Positions 19,527 through 30,640 of a stretch of DNA of 64,000 bases are shown one piece after another; the first letter of the stretch is position 1, and every line of letters begins with the position of its first letter. The DNA lies in contig NC_085140.1 of NCBI RefSeq assembly GCF_024139115.2, forward strand, positions 415,722,283-415,786,282. Reading direction: 5' to 3'. A program made the translations under genes and the position numbers. The notes under the pieces were generated by a model. The model was given only the letters and a program-made list of their open reading frames with translations. It did not search any database and was not told where the DNA came from. This DNA comes from Armigeres subalbatus (lineage: Eukaryota; Arthropoda; Insecta; Diptera; Culicidae).

Positions 19527-21969
19527 CTAAGGGTACAAGGAGTTAATCGTTGCAATAGAAGATTGCAACGATTTTTGTTTAGAATTGGAAATTATTTTGT
19601 TGGACATTTGTTGCAATGTCTCAATATTAGAAATTCTATGAAGTTCATTGGTACTATACCACGGAGGCAACTTCAGAATCATTTTCAGAATTTTATTTTG
19701 AATCCTCTGAAGTGCCTTCTTTCTGGTATTGCAGCAACTAGTCCATATTGGCACAGCATACAACATGGCAGGTCTAAAAATTTGTTTGTAAATCAAAAGT
19801 TTGTTCTTAAGACAAAGTTTTGATTTTCTGTTTATAAGTGGATAAAGACACTTAATATATTTGTTACATTTGGCTTGAAGGCCTTCAATGTGATTTTTAA
19901 AAGTTAATTTTTGATCTAGCAGAAGTCCTAAATATTTAGCTTCGCTAGACCAATTAATTGGAACCCCATTTATAAGATTTTTGACACCCTGGTGGTAAAT
20001 CAGGTAAGTCAGAAGTAAAAATGTTATACAAAATGGGCCCCAGTATGCTGCCTTGGGGAACACCAGCTCTTACAGGTAATCTATCAGATTTAGAATTCTG
20101 ATAGTTTACCTGCAGTGAGCGATCTGATAAATAATTTTGGATCAGTTTAATAATGTACAGAGGAAAATTAAAATTCATCAATTTTACAATCAAACCTTCA
20201 TGCCAAACACTGTCAAATGCTTTCTCGATATCAAGAAGAGCAACTCCAGTCGAATATCCTTCAGATTTGTTGAGCCGAATTAAGTTCGTAACTCTTAATA
20301 ACTGATGAGTGGTTGAATGCCCATGGCGAAAACCAAATTGCTCATCAGCAAAAATAGAATTGTCATTAATATGAACCATCATTCTATTTAAAATAATCTT
20401 TTCAAACAGTTTGCTTATTGAAGAAAGCAAACTGATTGGGCGATAACTAGAAGCCTCAGCTGGATTTTTGTCCGGCTCCAAAATAGGAACAACTTTGGCG
20501 CTCTCCATTTATCTGGGAAGTATGCCAATTGAAAACATTTGTTAAATAAATTAACCAAAAAGGATAAAGAGCTCTCAGGAAGTTTTTTGATAAGTATGTA
20601 GGAAATACCATCATCACCCGGGGCTTTCATATTTTTAAATTTTCTAGTAATAGATCTCACTTCATCCAAATTAGTTCCCAACGAAGGGTCAAAAACATTA
20701 TCTTGATTGAGAATGTCTTCAAAGCTTCGTGTAACCTGATCCTCAATTGGACTAGTGAGACCTAGACTAAAATTATGGGCATTCTCGAACTGCTGAGCAA
20801 GTTTTTGAGCCTTTTCGCCATTTGTTAATAAAATTTTATTTCCCTCTTTAAGCGCTGGAATTGGCTTTTGAGGTTTTTTAAGAATTTTTGTTAATTTCCA
20901 AAGGGTTTCGAACTGGGATCCAACTTCGAGACATTATTCTCAAAGTTGGTATTTCTCAGAATAGCGAAACGTTTTTTAATTTCATTTTGCAAATCACGCC
21001 AAATAACTTTCAACGCGGAATCGCGAGTTCTTTAGTATTGCCTTCGCCTCACATTTTTAAGACGGATCAGTAGGTGAAGATCGTCGTCAATAATAATGGA
21101 GTTGAATTTAATTTCACATTTAGGAATTGCAATGCCTCTGGCTTAGAAAATTAAATTTATCAAAGATACGAGCGCATTGTCAATATCACTTTTGGTATTC
21201 AAAGGAATATCAACATCAAAATACCTATCGATATATGTTTTATATAATTCCCAATCAGCTCTATGATAATTAAAAGTAGAGCTGATTGGATTATAAATGG
21301 CTTCTTGTGAGATTTCAAATGTCACAGGAAGGTGATCAGAGTCAGATCAGAGCCAATTGGCCACACAGCTGACTTGAATCCGTTAAAACTAAATCAATTG
21401 TAGAAGGATTTCGACTGGAAGAAAAACAAGTAGGGCCATTGGGATATTGAATAGTATAATATCCCGCAGAACAATCTTCAAATAAAATTTTGCCGTTGGA
21501 ATTGCTTTGAGCATTATTCCACGAACGGTGTTGGCATTGAAGTCACCAATTACGAAGAATTTTGATTTGTTACGAGTCAGAATTTGAAGATCAGCTTTCA
21601 ACAAATTCTTTTGCTGCCCATTGCATTGAAAAGGCAAATAGGCTGCAATGAAGGAAAATTGACCAAAATTTGTTTCAACAGAAACTCCCAAGGTTTCAAA
21701 ACTTTGGTTTCAAACGAAGAAAATAATTTATGTTTGATACGTCTATTAATGACAATGGCGACCCCACCACAGGCGCTGTCAAGACGATCATTTCTGTAGA
21801 TAAAATAATTTGGATCTCTTTTAATGGAGAGTCCGGGCTTTAAATAAGTTTCTGTTATAATGGCAATATGCACATTATGAACTGTTAGGAAGTTGAATAA
21901 TTCATCTTCCTTACCCTTTAGAGAGCGGGCATTCCAATTTAGAACTTTTACACAATTATTTAGATCCAT
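19527..21969 (-). pseudogene. LINE ORF2 (endonuclease and reverse transcriptase), broken
   Basis: The ATG at 21969 lies inside the last codons of ORF1, giving a 14-nt overlap. The endonuclease domain reads VLNWNARSLKGKEDELFNFL, ITETYLKPG, then IGDFNA at about 21540, with frameshifts near 21690 and 21530. The RT domain reads KAPGDDGISYILIKKLPE, YRPISLLSSISKLFEKIILN, GFRHGHSTTHQL, AFDSVWHEGL and AGVPQGSILGPILYN. An internal deletion near 19975-19990 removes about 225 bp including the FADD catalytic box (present in copy A at about 640) and shifts the frame. The thumb to the C-terminus ends …SSIATINSLYP at 19527. Catalytically dead. Confidence 0.92.
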
Positions 21970-23367
21970 TAAAACGGAGTCCGATAACAATTTTTTGTGT
22001 GTACTTTATACCAACCTGAACAGCTTCTGGTATGGTATTTGCTTTGAACATTGCATCAATCATGTGATGCAATTGTTCAGTTAAAAAATCAAAATTGGAA
22101 GCAGTCATGCTACCTGAATCGGCAACATGACCATTATTTTCCGTTGGGACATGGGTATAAACCTCATTTTGAGAAGAGAAATTTTGTCTACCAGCAGCGA
22201 TGTTTGCATACGTAGGTACATTCGAAAAATTGGAATTTACTGAAGTGCTTGCTACCCGTTGACGAGCGGCAAAATTTGTTTGTGAATTGTGGTGGGTATG
22301 AATTGCTCGACCGGTAACCGGTTTCGAAATTTGAGCGAAAAATTTCTACCCGTCGAATCTGGGATCCGATTGGAATTTCCCGTCATCAATTTTGCACGGG
22401 AATTCAAAACTTTTTTGCGTGAAGGGCATTCCCAGAAATTGGATTTATGATTGCCCCCACAATTTGCGCACTTAAATTTATTGGAATCTTCTCTCACAGG
22501 ACATGCGTCCTTGGCGTGAGAGGTTCCACCACAAACCATGCATTTAGCATCCATGTGACAATGTTTGGTTCCGTGACCTCACTTTTGGCACTTACGGCAC
22601 TGAGTGGGGTTTTGGAAATTTCCCCCAGGCCTGCGGAAATGTTCCCATGTAACACGGACATGGGACATAATACAGGCCTTTTCCAAACTTTTCATATTAT
22701 TTAGTTCACTTTTGTTAAAATGAACTAAATAAAATTCTTGAGAAATGCCCCTCTGGGAAATACCAGAGTGGGATTTCTTTTTCATCTTAATTACTTGGAC
22801 TGGTGAAAATCCAAGTAATTGAGAAATTTCAATTTTAATCTCATCCAGTGATTTATCATCACTGGGGAGACCTTTCAAGACGACTTTGAACAATCGCTCA
22901 GTTTTGTCGTCGTATGTGAAGAATGTATGGCGCTTCTCAGTTAAATACTGAAGAAGACGTTTGCGATCGTCAAAGGATCCCGGCAAAACGCGGCAGTCAC
23001 CCTTCCTAGCAATCTGAAATGAAACCTTGATCCCCTGAAGGTTACTCAAAATCTCATTCCGGAAGTCAGAAAACTCGGCAACAGATACCACAATTGGCGG
23101 AATCCTTTGCTTTTTCGCATGAATCGAATCACCTGGGCTAGAGGTATATTCGATTTGCTCAATTTCATCATTAATCAAATCGAACTGATTGCTCAGTTCG
23201 ATTGGAGAAGAATTATTTCCGATATTAGAGTTAGAAGGAATATCTGAATTCTCCAGCTTCCTTCTATTTTTTCCGCGCTTTGGCAGGACGGTCTTGAAAC
23301 CTTGTTTCTTTGAAGGAAGTGGAGAATTCAGAGACTCCCCCTTCCTCTTGTTTTTATTAATGCTCAT
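21956..23367 (-). pseudogene. LINE ORF1 (gag-like RNA-binding protein), broken
   Basis: It starts at the ATG at 23367 with a basic N-terminus (MSINKNKRKGESLNSPLPSK) followed by a region with KGLPSDDKSLDEIKIEI typical of Jockey ORF1. Three zinc knuckles follow: the first has CRKCQK then a stop (Trp codon to TGA at 22579-22581) then GHGTKHC; the second is CMVCGGTSHAKDAC; the third is CANCGGNHKSNFWEC. A frameshift near 22285-22330 moves the C-terminus to another frame, which runs to the TAA at 21956-21958. The protein would bind LINE RNA in ribonucleoprotein particles. It cannot be made whole from this copy. Confidence 0.88.
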
Positions 23368-23633
23368 GGCTGAGCGTGGAGACGTGACCTTCTAAGAGGT
23401 TTTTCCCAGAACGGTGTCCCTGCAGGATTACCATCGCTTGTCGGAATTTTACTTCCGCAAAGGGGTCCAACGTAAAACGAAGGCACGGGTCCTTGCAAAG
23501 ATCGTAACGGGATCAGTGGGTACAAATAGCGCTAAGAAGCACCGTTGAAATTAAAATAGCTTCGGGTAGTATTAAAAACTTCCTTCCGCAAAGAGAGAAA
23601 GAACCGCACAGCACGAAAGCACGATGCGGTCTG

Positions 23634-23648
23634 GAATAGGAAGCGACT
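23634..23648 (+). repeat. 15-bp target-site duplication, right
   Basis: Identical to 19279-19293. Confidence 0.9.
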
Positions 23649-23687
23649 AATAACAGCCTGGAAAAGCGGAACCTATAGCAGATTACT

Positions 23688-24471
23688 TCAACGATATAGA
23701 CGCAATGACGCAGTTGGATTGAATGGAGTCTGTATCATTTTTCGAGCTCCTACGGATTTTATTGGCTGGTAGCAAGGCTTGGAATCCTTCATTGTTTCTG
23801 CGGTCATTTGAAAAATCTGGCTCTGCTGTGATCGTTCTTGGACATAACTTGTTGTTGCTCCGGTATCGACAAATCGTTTCTTCGGCGGTGAATTAAGCAA
23901 CAAACAAAGGTCGGCTCCTTGATCTCCACGGTCTTGTGACTGAAGAGGCTCATTTGTGTTCAAGTGCATCGGAACATCCAACGAAGAAATGTCTACAAAT
24001 TGAACAAATTGAATCAATGAACTAATAATATCTAACTTACCCTGAATGATCTTATTGTAGTCTTTAGAACGCACTTCTGTAGTTTTGATTTTGCGGTGTT
24101 TTAATATTTGCCGTTTTGTTTCTATATCGGAAACTTCTTGTTTAACAAGTTCGTCAGCAGCAGCTTCAGCGGCCAGAAGGGTTTTGTACTTCCGACTCGT
24201 TATGACCGGAATTTTCTCCGTAACTTCGTGAAATTCTGTACCGTCCTTCCGCAGTTTGTCTAGCTTTTCATTAGATGGAATATTTGGCCACATCAAAATA
24301 CCGTCACGTACCCAAGAAACCGGAACTGTAAGCACACGTAGATGTTGCTTCTCGAAAAATTGTGTCACTGTAAACATCTGTAAATATGTGGAATAAAGTC
24401 TAAGAAACAGAACAGAGAATTTATGAACTTACCTTAAGAGAGAATAAATTAGAAATCGAAATTGTTTGCAT
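23688..24471 (-). CDS. Uncharacterised insect protein, three short-intron exons, about 226 aa
   Basis: My model: exon 1 24471-24433 (MQTISISNLFSLK, preceded by an in-frame stop), a 55-nt intron (GTAAGTTC…TTTACAG), exon 2 24377-24041, a 48-nt intron 24040-23993 (GTAAGTTAG…TTTGTAG), exon 3 23992-23688. Phases agree across both introns. The second intron is a multiple of three without a stop, so an unspliced frame also reads through from 24377. The N-terminus FTVTQFFEKQHLRVLTVPVS, WVRDGILMWPN resembles the N-terminal part of uncharacterised mosquito proteins often paired with DUF4806; no DUF4806 is seen, so it may be truncated. The middle is helical and charged. Function unknown. LINE copy B sits 40 bp past the stop and probably splits its 3' UTR. 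Confidence 0.55.
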
Positions 24472-26040
24472 TATTTGATGGAAGAAACCAAGTTACTTTT
24501 TTATTTGAAATCATGAACGCCCGTGACAGTTCGATGCGAATATAAACAATGAATTTCCCTGTACAAGTAAACGAATTATGTCGCACAGTGAGAATCAACA
24601 TGGCCACACTACTGCGGCTAATTATGGTTATTTATGCGATGAATGTAGAATGTCATTGCTAAAAATTATTATATCTTGCAACTAGAGGATACAGAGGAGA
24701 GGAAACGATGCCGCTTCATGACCCAGAAGTTCGGGATTCGAAACTGGATGGATGACTTTCAACACAAATGCAATCATGGAAGAAATGTTAACTCATAAAT
24801 GAGGAAAGCAGTTGACAATGAATTTACAAACAATAGACTATTTTAAATACGGATTAGAACAGACTTTTTATTCATATCTATCATTTTTTTCATATTTATA
24901 ACAACTCGCTTAAATATACGTTTTGTATCGTAAAAATGTAGTTTTAAAGTCGCATTTGACGACAAATTCACCCGTAAAGTGCTTCTCGAAAGTAAACAAA
25001 GTATTCACAAAATAAGTCGCAAAAATCTACTTTCTATATTGTTTAATGGATTTCATTTTGGAAAATGTACGTAAATCGCCTCCAGTTTTGCACGCATAGG
25101 CCATGTTTGCAGCATCTTAAGCGATTTAAATTGCACGCATGAATGTAGATATAATTTAAACACAATTTACGATATATAAGTAAAATGGTTGTCTGGGGAA
25201 TCAGTAAATCAACGCTAGGCTAGTTGAACCATAGTTTCGTCATAAGAGAATCCATTGAGCTTCAAGGGGAAACCACTTCTTGTAAGTAATAATTAAAATG
25301 TACGTAAATAGGAATAATTAACATGAAATAAAATTACAGTTTAAAAATTAATTGGCTGCTATAAAAATTATGGTTCCCTTCGGGAACACATGTTTTAGAA
25401 ATTTTCTTTTGCCTTTAAATCAAGGTCTCAAAAAGAATCTTTATTGGCGCGAGATGGGCTCCTCTGAAAGATTCAGGCTCTGAAATTGTTATATTTTTTA
25501 CTACTAATTGGCTTTAGAACCTTTCCATAAAAGGACTGAATGATCCGACAGGATCCATTAAGGCACAATATGACTAAAAACGAAATAGAATCTATAGGTG
25601 ACTAAATTTGACGCTCATCCTTCAAATAACAACCACCGGTGAACAGCGAACTCAAAACTCAGGACGTTAAAGCCAGATGAAACCAGGATACAACGGAACC
25701 ACACGAAGTCGCAGGAGCTCTAAAACACCATCTTCCCAGGAAATCGTGGTTTTATACACCACCAATCAAAACCCCGTCGTCATTTTTTATATAAATTTTA
25801 TTTTAACAATTATTAACTTTTGTTCAATGATTTAATAGGTTAAGTCATAATTGATTGGCGATGCCCTTGGTTAACACGCTGAAATGCTGGGTAGACGCCT
25901 TTACGTAAGATCTACCGCACTGTGCTCTAACTCTTACTATTCTTGATAATTTCGAGGTGGTCGATTAATTCGTCTGGCTTGGATTCTTGCTAACGGCTGA
26001 TAACAATTAATAGTCGTGAAATACGAATAATTAGTCGTGA
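24472..26040. other. Intergenic, no supported gene
   Basis: AT-rich, with no coding sequence supported. A direct repeat of about 20 bp (TAGTCGTGAAATACGAA twice) lies at 26008-26048, next to the truncation point of the following RTE fragment. Confidence 0.55.
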
Positions 26041-26045
26041 AATAC

Positions 26046-26610
26046 GAAGGCGCATCATCTGTGGAAGTCGGACCTACTACGGGCTCCAGAAGCAACTGCG
26101 GTCAAAAAATATTCACACCCGCACCATATGTGCCATGCACAAAACGCTTATAAGACCGGTAGTTCTCTACGAACATTATACATGTACCATGCTCAAGGAG
26201 GACTTGCAAGCACTCGGAGTATTCGAGAGACTGGTGCTTAGGACTATATTTGGCGATGTGCAAGAAGACGGTGTGTGGCGGTGAAGGATGAACCACGAGC
26301 TCGCCCAGTTCTACGGCGAACCCAACATCCTAAGGTAGTCAAATCCGGAAGGGTACGATGGACAGGGCATGCTGCAAGAATGCTGGACAGCAACCCTGCA
26401 AAGATGGTGTCCGATCTTCTTCCGATCCGGCAGGTACGAGACGGCATGGAGCGCAGCGAGCGAGATTGGCCGACCAGGTGCAAAACGACTTGGCGAGCAT
26501 GGAGCGCAATCGATGGTGGAGAGATACGGCCTCAAACCGTGTATTGTGGCGCCAAGTCGTTGATTCAGTGTTATCTGGTTAGATGTAAACTACATAAAGA
26601 GAGAATAACA
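26046..26610 (+). mobile_element. 5'-truncated RTE LINE, 3' end
   Basis: Plus-strand homologue of the C-terminal part of the RTE copy at 32902-33486. Shared pieces include YYGLQKQLR, RPVVLY, CMLKEDLQALGVFERLVLR, RRMNHELAQFYGEP, GRVRWTGHAARM and DSNPAKMV, ending at a stop after WRQVVDSVLSG. Frameshifts separate the pieces. 5' truncation is typical of LINE insertion. Confidence 0.8.
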
Positions 26611-26847
26611 CGTGTTCGTATCGTAAAACAGGTGTTTAAACGCGTAAATTCCAAAAAACCGTATGAAAAACAGCATAAAAAACGAATCCTGCATATTTAG
26701 GTGCCAATATCACTGAACCGAGTTGCAGTCGACAAATGTTAGAAGACTGTACCGTTTTCTATTTACAACGTCATAAGCAAATCAATCATCTCGCCAATGA
26801 CAATGAATGGCAATGTATAGGGTGAGAAAGATTTTCAATTTACTGTG

Positions 26848-26965
26848 CCGTGGCATAGTATATCCATTAGGCTAGTCACACAACACAATACAATGGCAGG
26901 CAAAGAAAAGCTTTCAATTATTAACTGCGAAAATTGTAATTAAGCATAATGTTGAAAGAGAAGCC
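26848..26965 (+). mobile_element. SINE 3' fragment (same family as 57430-57600)
   Basis: Similar to the body of the SINE at about 57505-57600 (CAATGG(C)GGGCA(T)AGAAA… AATTAACAACTG…), with the tRNA head missing. Confidence 0.5.
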
Positions 26966-26982
26966 AATAAGTTCCAGTTGTT

Positions 26983-27060
26983 TTGGAAGAAAAAAGAAGG
27001 CAAGAGATAAAAGAAGAAGGAAGAAATAGTAGAAAAGAAGGAAGAAATAGACGGGCTTAG
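26983..27060 (+). repeat. Polypurine GA-rich tract
   Basis: About 75 bp of nearly uninterrupted A and G with GAAGGAAGAAATAG units. A simple-sequence tract that could adopt triplex structure; no function implied. Confidence 0.7.
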
Positions 27061-27179
27061 AAATCCTTTCTACTTTCGATTCTAAAAACACAGCTTCCAT
27101 TGCTAAGGTTGCTAGGAATAATTCATCCGGAATCACAGTTAAGGCAGGCAATTTTTGGATCTCTGATGTAAGCAATACT

Positions 27180-29747
27180 AGATCTTTATTCTAGGAAGGT
27201 AAACATAGTATAGGTAAATGATGATTGATATGGGCATATTTGAACTGGCAAACAGAAAAATGTCATGCCATGACATTAACTTACCGTTAAACTATGTAGT
27301 TTGCAAGATTTTCTACTCGTTTTCGTGAATTTGGTTTTAATGTAAATTTTATTCAATCTATTAAGAAATTTAAAATATGAATCATAAACTTTATGTTGGG
27401 TTAACATAGTCAAATGATAAAGATTCACCATATGTCTGCAGTAACAGATTTTTAATCTGGTTTCATGGTGCTAACGAACGTTTCAAAATGTAATTTTATG
27501 CTAATTTTCCGGTTGTTGCAATTCACACCATTTGGCGGTAATTCCTATGGTTAATAGCTCACATTCAATTTATCAAATCCCACACCCACCAACCGACCAA
27601 GCTATGAAACAAAATAGCTTTTCCTTCCTACGTTGACCCATTTGGCCATTACCATCTACCCAACCGCGCATTTAATGACAACCAAAACCAAATTAGATGT
27701 GCGAACTGGCAAGGTGGCGAAGACAACGACGGCGACGGAAACTACTAGCCCCATCCACCGCGCGGCGACAGGTAAAACTGTTCCAGTCATCAGCCAAAGC
27801 ACATCTTCCGACGTGATTTATGCCGGAAAGATTTATTGCCAGTGTCGCAGCACGTGCCCCGACCTCGTTCTGTTTTCCCAAGCCATGTTGTTTTGCTACT
27901 AATGTCCTTAATATACCATTCCTCGACACTGGTGGCTTCATGACTTCTATGGCTTTCCGCCGCGAGTCTGGTAAAACTACACGCCCAACAGATACATACC
28001 TACTCATCAGCCGCCAAATGGCAGCACGGGCCAACGCGGTGAAAACCAAAATGAAAGGGTTCATCCCGTGAAGTGGAACATTGTATCCGCTTTCCGTTGG
28101 GAAAGCTCTCGACTTCCTCCGGGGTGACCGATGTCGTGGATGGCAACAAACGGAAAGGAGCACGATAGCTACACCGTGTTACAACGGCAAACGATGGCAG
28201 CCAGCCAACGGTGCTAAAGTCACGTTTCGTATGCTATAATTCAGAAGGATTGCTACAATTTTTTTCTTCGAAGTATCATTGCACCATCTGATTGGAAGAT
28301 ACTGCTCTTTTATCTTGCCTGGTTGACGGTACCAGTCGAACGGATGGTGCGGATTGTTGTATCGCACATTTCCACTGCCAATACTGCGTACCATATTTGA
28401 GCTGCTGCAACGATGGAAACAGAGTCCAAGGTCGTTCGTTGGCTGAGGTGAAGGTCTCCGGTTCCGAACCAAACATCGATGACTATAAATTGTCACATAC
28501 ATATTTCAAGTCTTGAGCAACGGAGCACCACCAAGATTTGAATGACGCTCACTGAATCGGCAAGCTCGTAATTTGGTAACCAAGTTTGCGGCACCAGCGC
28601 AGATAAAATCGTAATTGGGAAATATTGTGTAACGAATGGCTCCATTATTGCACGGTGGTTGTTCACTCATATCCCAATTTCCTGGTAGTCGTTCACTCGG
28701 CCTTCCGGCAGCTTTCACGCAAAGGAAACAATTTCTCTTATCCGCTCGAGACATCGCACACCGTCATCGTCAGCCGCTGTTGATGTTATTGTTACACATT
28801 GCGATGGAATTGGTTCGCCAAATTCAAATAGTTAGCCCAAAATCTGACGAGGAACAGGTGCTTCCGGAACCACTTCATCAAAATGGAGCTGTTGCGGCTA
28901 GTTTGCGACTACTAACCAAAACCGATGCTGTGGGATCGTTTCATGCCCACAACAAGTGTATGCAAATCGGACCGGCTGCGGCGTCGGCCTTCCAACAAAG
29001 GCTTTACATAATTTAACCTACACCAACGAGAACCGACCTCCATACTGGCGTAGACAGACAGAGTACACCCTCCCAGTCCGCACCCGGTCCCCGTGAGAAA
29101 TACTGCGATGGCAGAAAGGATCTTAAAGTAATAACGTGGTTTCACCTGCCCAGATATTATACGGTTGAATATTGTAGCAGAGATGTGGTTGTTGTGGTAC
29201 CTCCCTCAAATGTCGTACCGATGGTGAAAGGGAAACATGCCTGAGCGGATGCTACACAGAAGGTGGTAGGCATTATGGAGGGCAAAATACATTGGCAAAG
29301 GCAATTACTGGTAATTGATGGTAATGCCAAACGATTATCCGATTTCAGTGTTGTTTTAAAAATGGGTGAAATGGTTTGCAAAAAAAAAATGGAAACACAT
29401 CCGCCGTGCTCGATGGCTTACATGTTTTGATGATGATGGGAAATCGAAAATGTCGATGCTGGAGAAAACCGGAGAATGCTTTAGAGGAGAAATTTCCTTC
29501 TGGTTGTAAGCAAGTAAAAAAAATTACTTAAAGCAAGATGGATGTAGTTTAGACAGGCTATGGTGAAATTTTGCTAAAATATTTTCGCAATCATTGCTTT
29601 TTGTAATTGTGACACCAATAGACCCTTGCTATTGAACTCAACAAACTTATAGTTTTATGCTGAAAAATATCGCCAATCATGCCTCGGTCCGAGTCGATGT
29701 TGCATTGAAAAAGAATGTAGAATCAGTCAGTCGTGAATGACTAGGAC
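27180..29747. other. Unassigned, comparatively GC-rich from 27600
   Basis: Several open frames of 80-156 codons overlap on both strands (for example 27693-28163 minus and 28636-29016 plus). None shows a recognisable domain, signal peptide or consistent splice pattern, and the two strands are open in the same places. It could be an old pseudogene or unknown repeat. I cannot support a product. Confidence 0.45.
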
Positions 29748-30109
29748 TAGAGATGAGCGTTCAGATCCGGAGCCGTTAAAAAGATTCGGATCTCTGAAGT
29801 GAGTGAATGATTCGTGGATCATTTTTTTAAAGATCCGGTTCACCAGTTCAACTAATTATTTGACCATTTGTATGTAAATGACAAAATTAAAAGTTCATTT
29901 TTTGTACTCCATAGGCTTGTAAACAGGATAGGGTGAAGATATTTTCAATACGGTTCAAAAGTGTGGGCCTGAATGACTAACGCTTCATTATTTCGCATTC
30001 TCCTTGCATTTTGCTCTAGGGATCCGATCCGGTTGAAAGATCCGGATCCTTAGATTAAATGATCCAGATCTGATCCGTTCATCAAAGTGATCCGTTTAAC
30101 CCATCTCTA
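29748..30109. mobile_element. MITE with TAGAGATG ends and many GATCCG motifs
   Basis: Ends are TAGAGATGAGCG and the inverse CCCATCTCTA, similar to common hAT-type termini. Both subterminal regions hold repeated GATCCG/CGGATC motifs (five or more on each side). I could not find a clear 8-bp duplication, so the superfamily is tentative. Confidence 0.5.
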
Positions 30110-30561
30110 AGTGCTGCTCTTGATCACCAACTGCTTGAAGTGGACACTGATTTTGAATCATGAACTTGTATTTCTCCAGAGAAATGCTCCAGGTTTAATT
30201 TTATTACAAACTAGCGAAAGAAAACCAGCTTTGCCCGGGTGTTGCAAACGTCACAATGAACTATTTGCAGCACCGCACTCTAGATCAATTTCCTTGCGTT
30301 TGTTTTGTTTCCCTCAACAGCTGACCCAAAATTGTATTCGTAAATTGTGTTGTAAAAAAACGAATCGATTAGGGAAAAAATCTTGCGAGTTAAATCGTCA
30401 GGAAGGAAAACTCAACTCATTTTTATTATATAGATTAGTTTCGGAAAAAGCATTAGTTTGAGAAAGTTTGTCTCTAAAAGAAATCTCTTATTTTTTTTAT
30501 GAGTTTTCAAGTCACAAGTCAAGTCACAATAGTTAATACTAGGTCTTTTAATTACACCACT

Positions 30562-30640
30562 TGATTGTAAATTTAAAGATACGTATTTCAACCTCAACAG
30601 TAAACCAGTCAGTTGAGGTTAAAATACGTTTCTGTAAAGC
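30562..30640. mobile_element. Fragment of the hairpin MITE family
   Basis: ATACGTATTTCAACCTCAAC and GTTGAGGTTAAAATACG in inverted orientation around 30605, the same core as 17495-17601 but reduced to a stem of about 40 bp. Confidence 0.65.

Larger units (their letters stand above)
19294..23633 (-). mobile_element. Full-span Jockey-clade (Juan-like) LINE, copy B
   Basis: A 4,340-bp minus-strand insertion with a poly(A) tail (T run 19293-19306), 3' UTR to about 19526, ORF2 (19527-21969), ORF1 (21956-23367) and a 5' UTR to 23633. It is flanked by perfect 15-bp duplications. It is not 5'-truncated as far as I can judge. Coding potential is destroyed by a premature stop and a frameshift in ORF1, and by at least three frameshifts and an internal deletion in ORF2. 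Intact duplications with a decayed body suggest that it copied from a defective transcript supplied in trans, or that mutations accumulated while the short repeats escaped. Confidence 0.92.

Noticed and set aside
27693..28163. 156-codon minus-strand frame with a short hydrophobic stretch
   Set aside because: Overlaps open frames on the other strand and has no domain; could not be supported as a gene or a receptor pseudogene.
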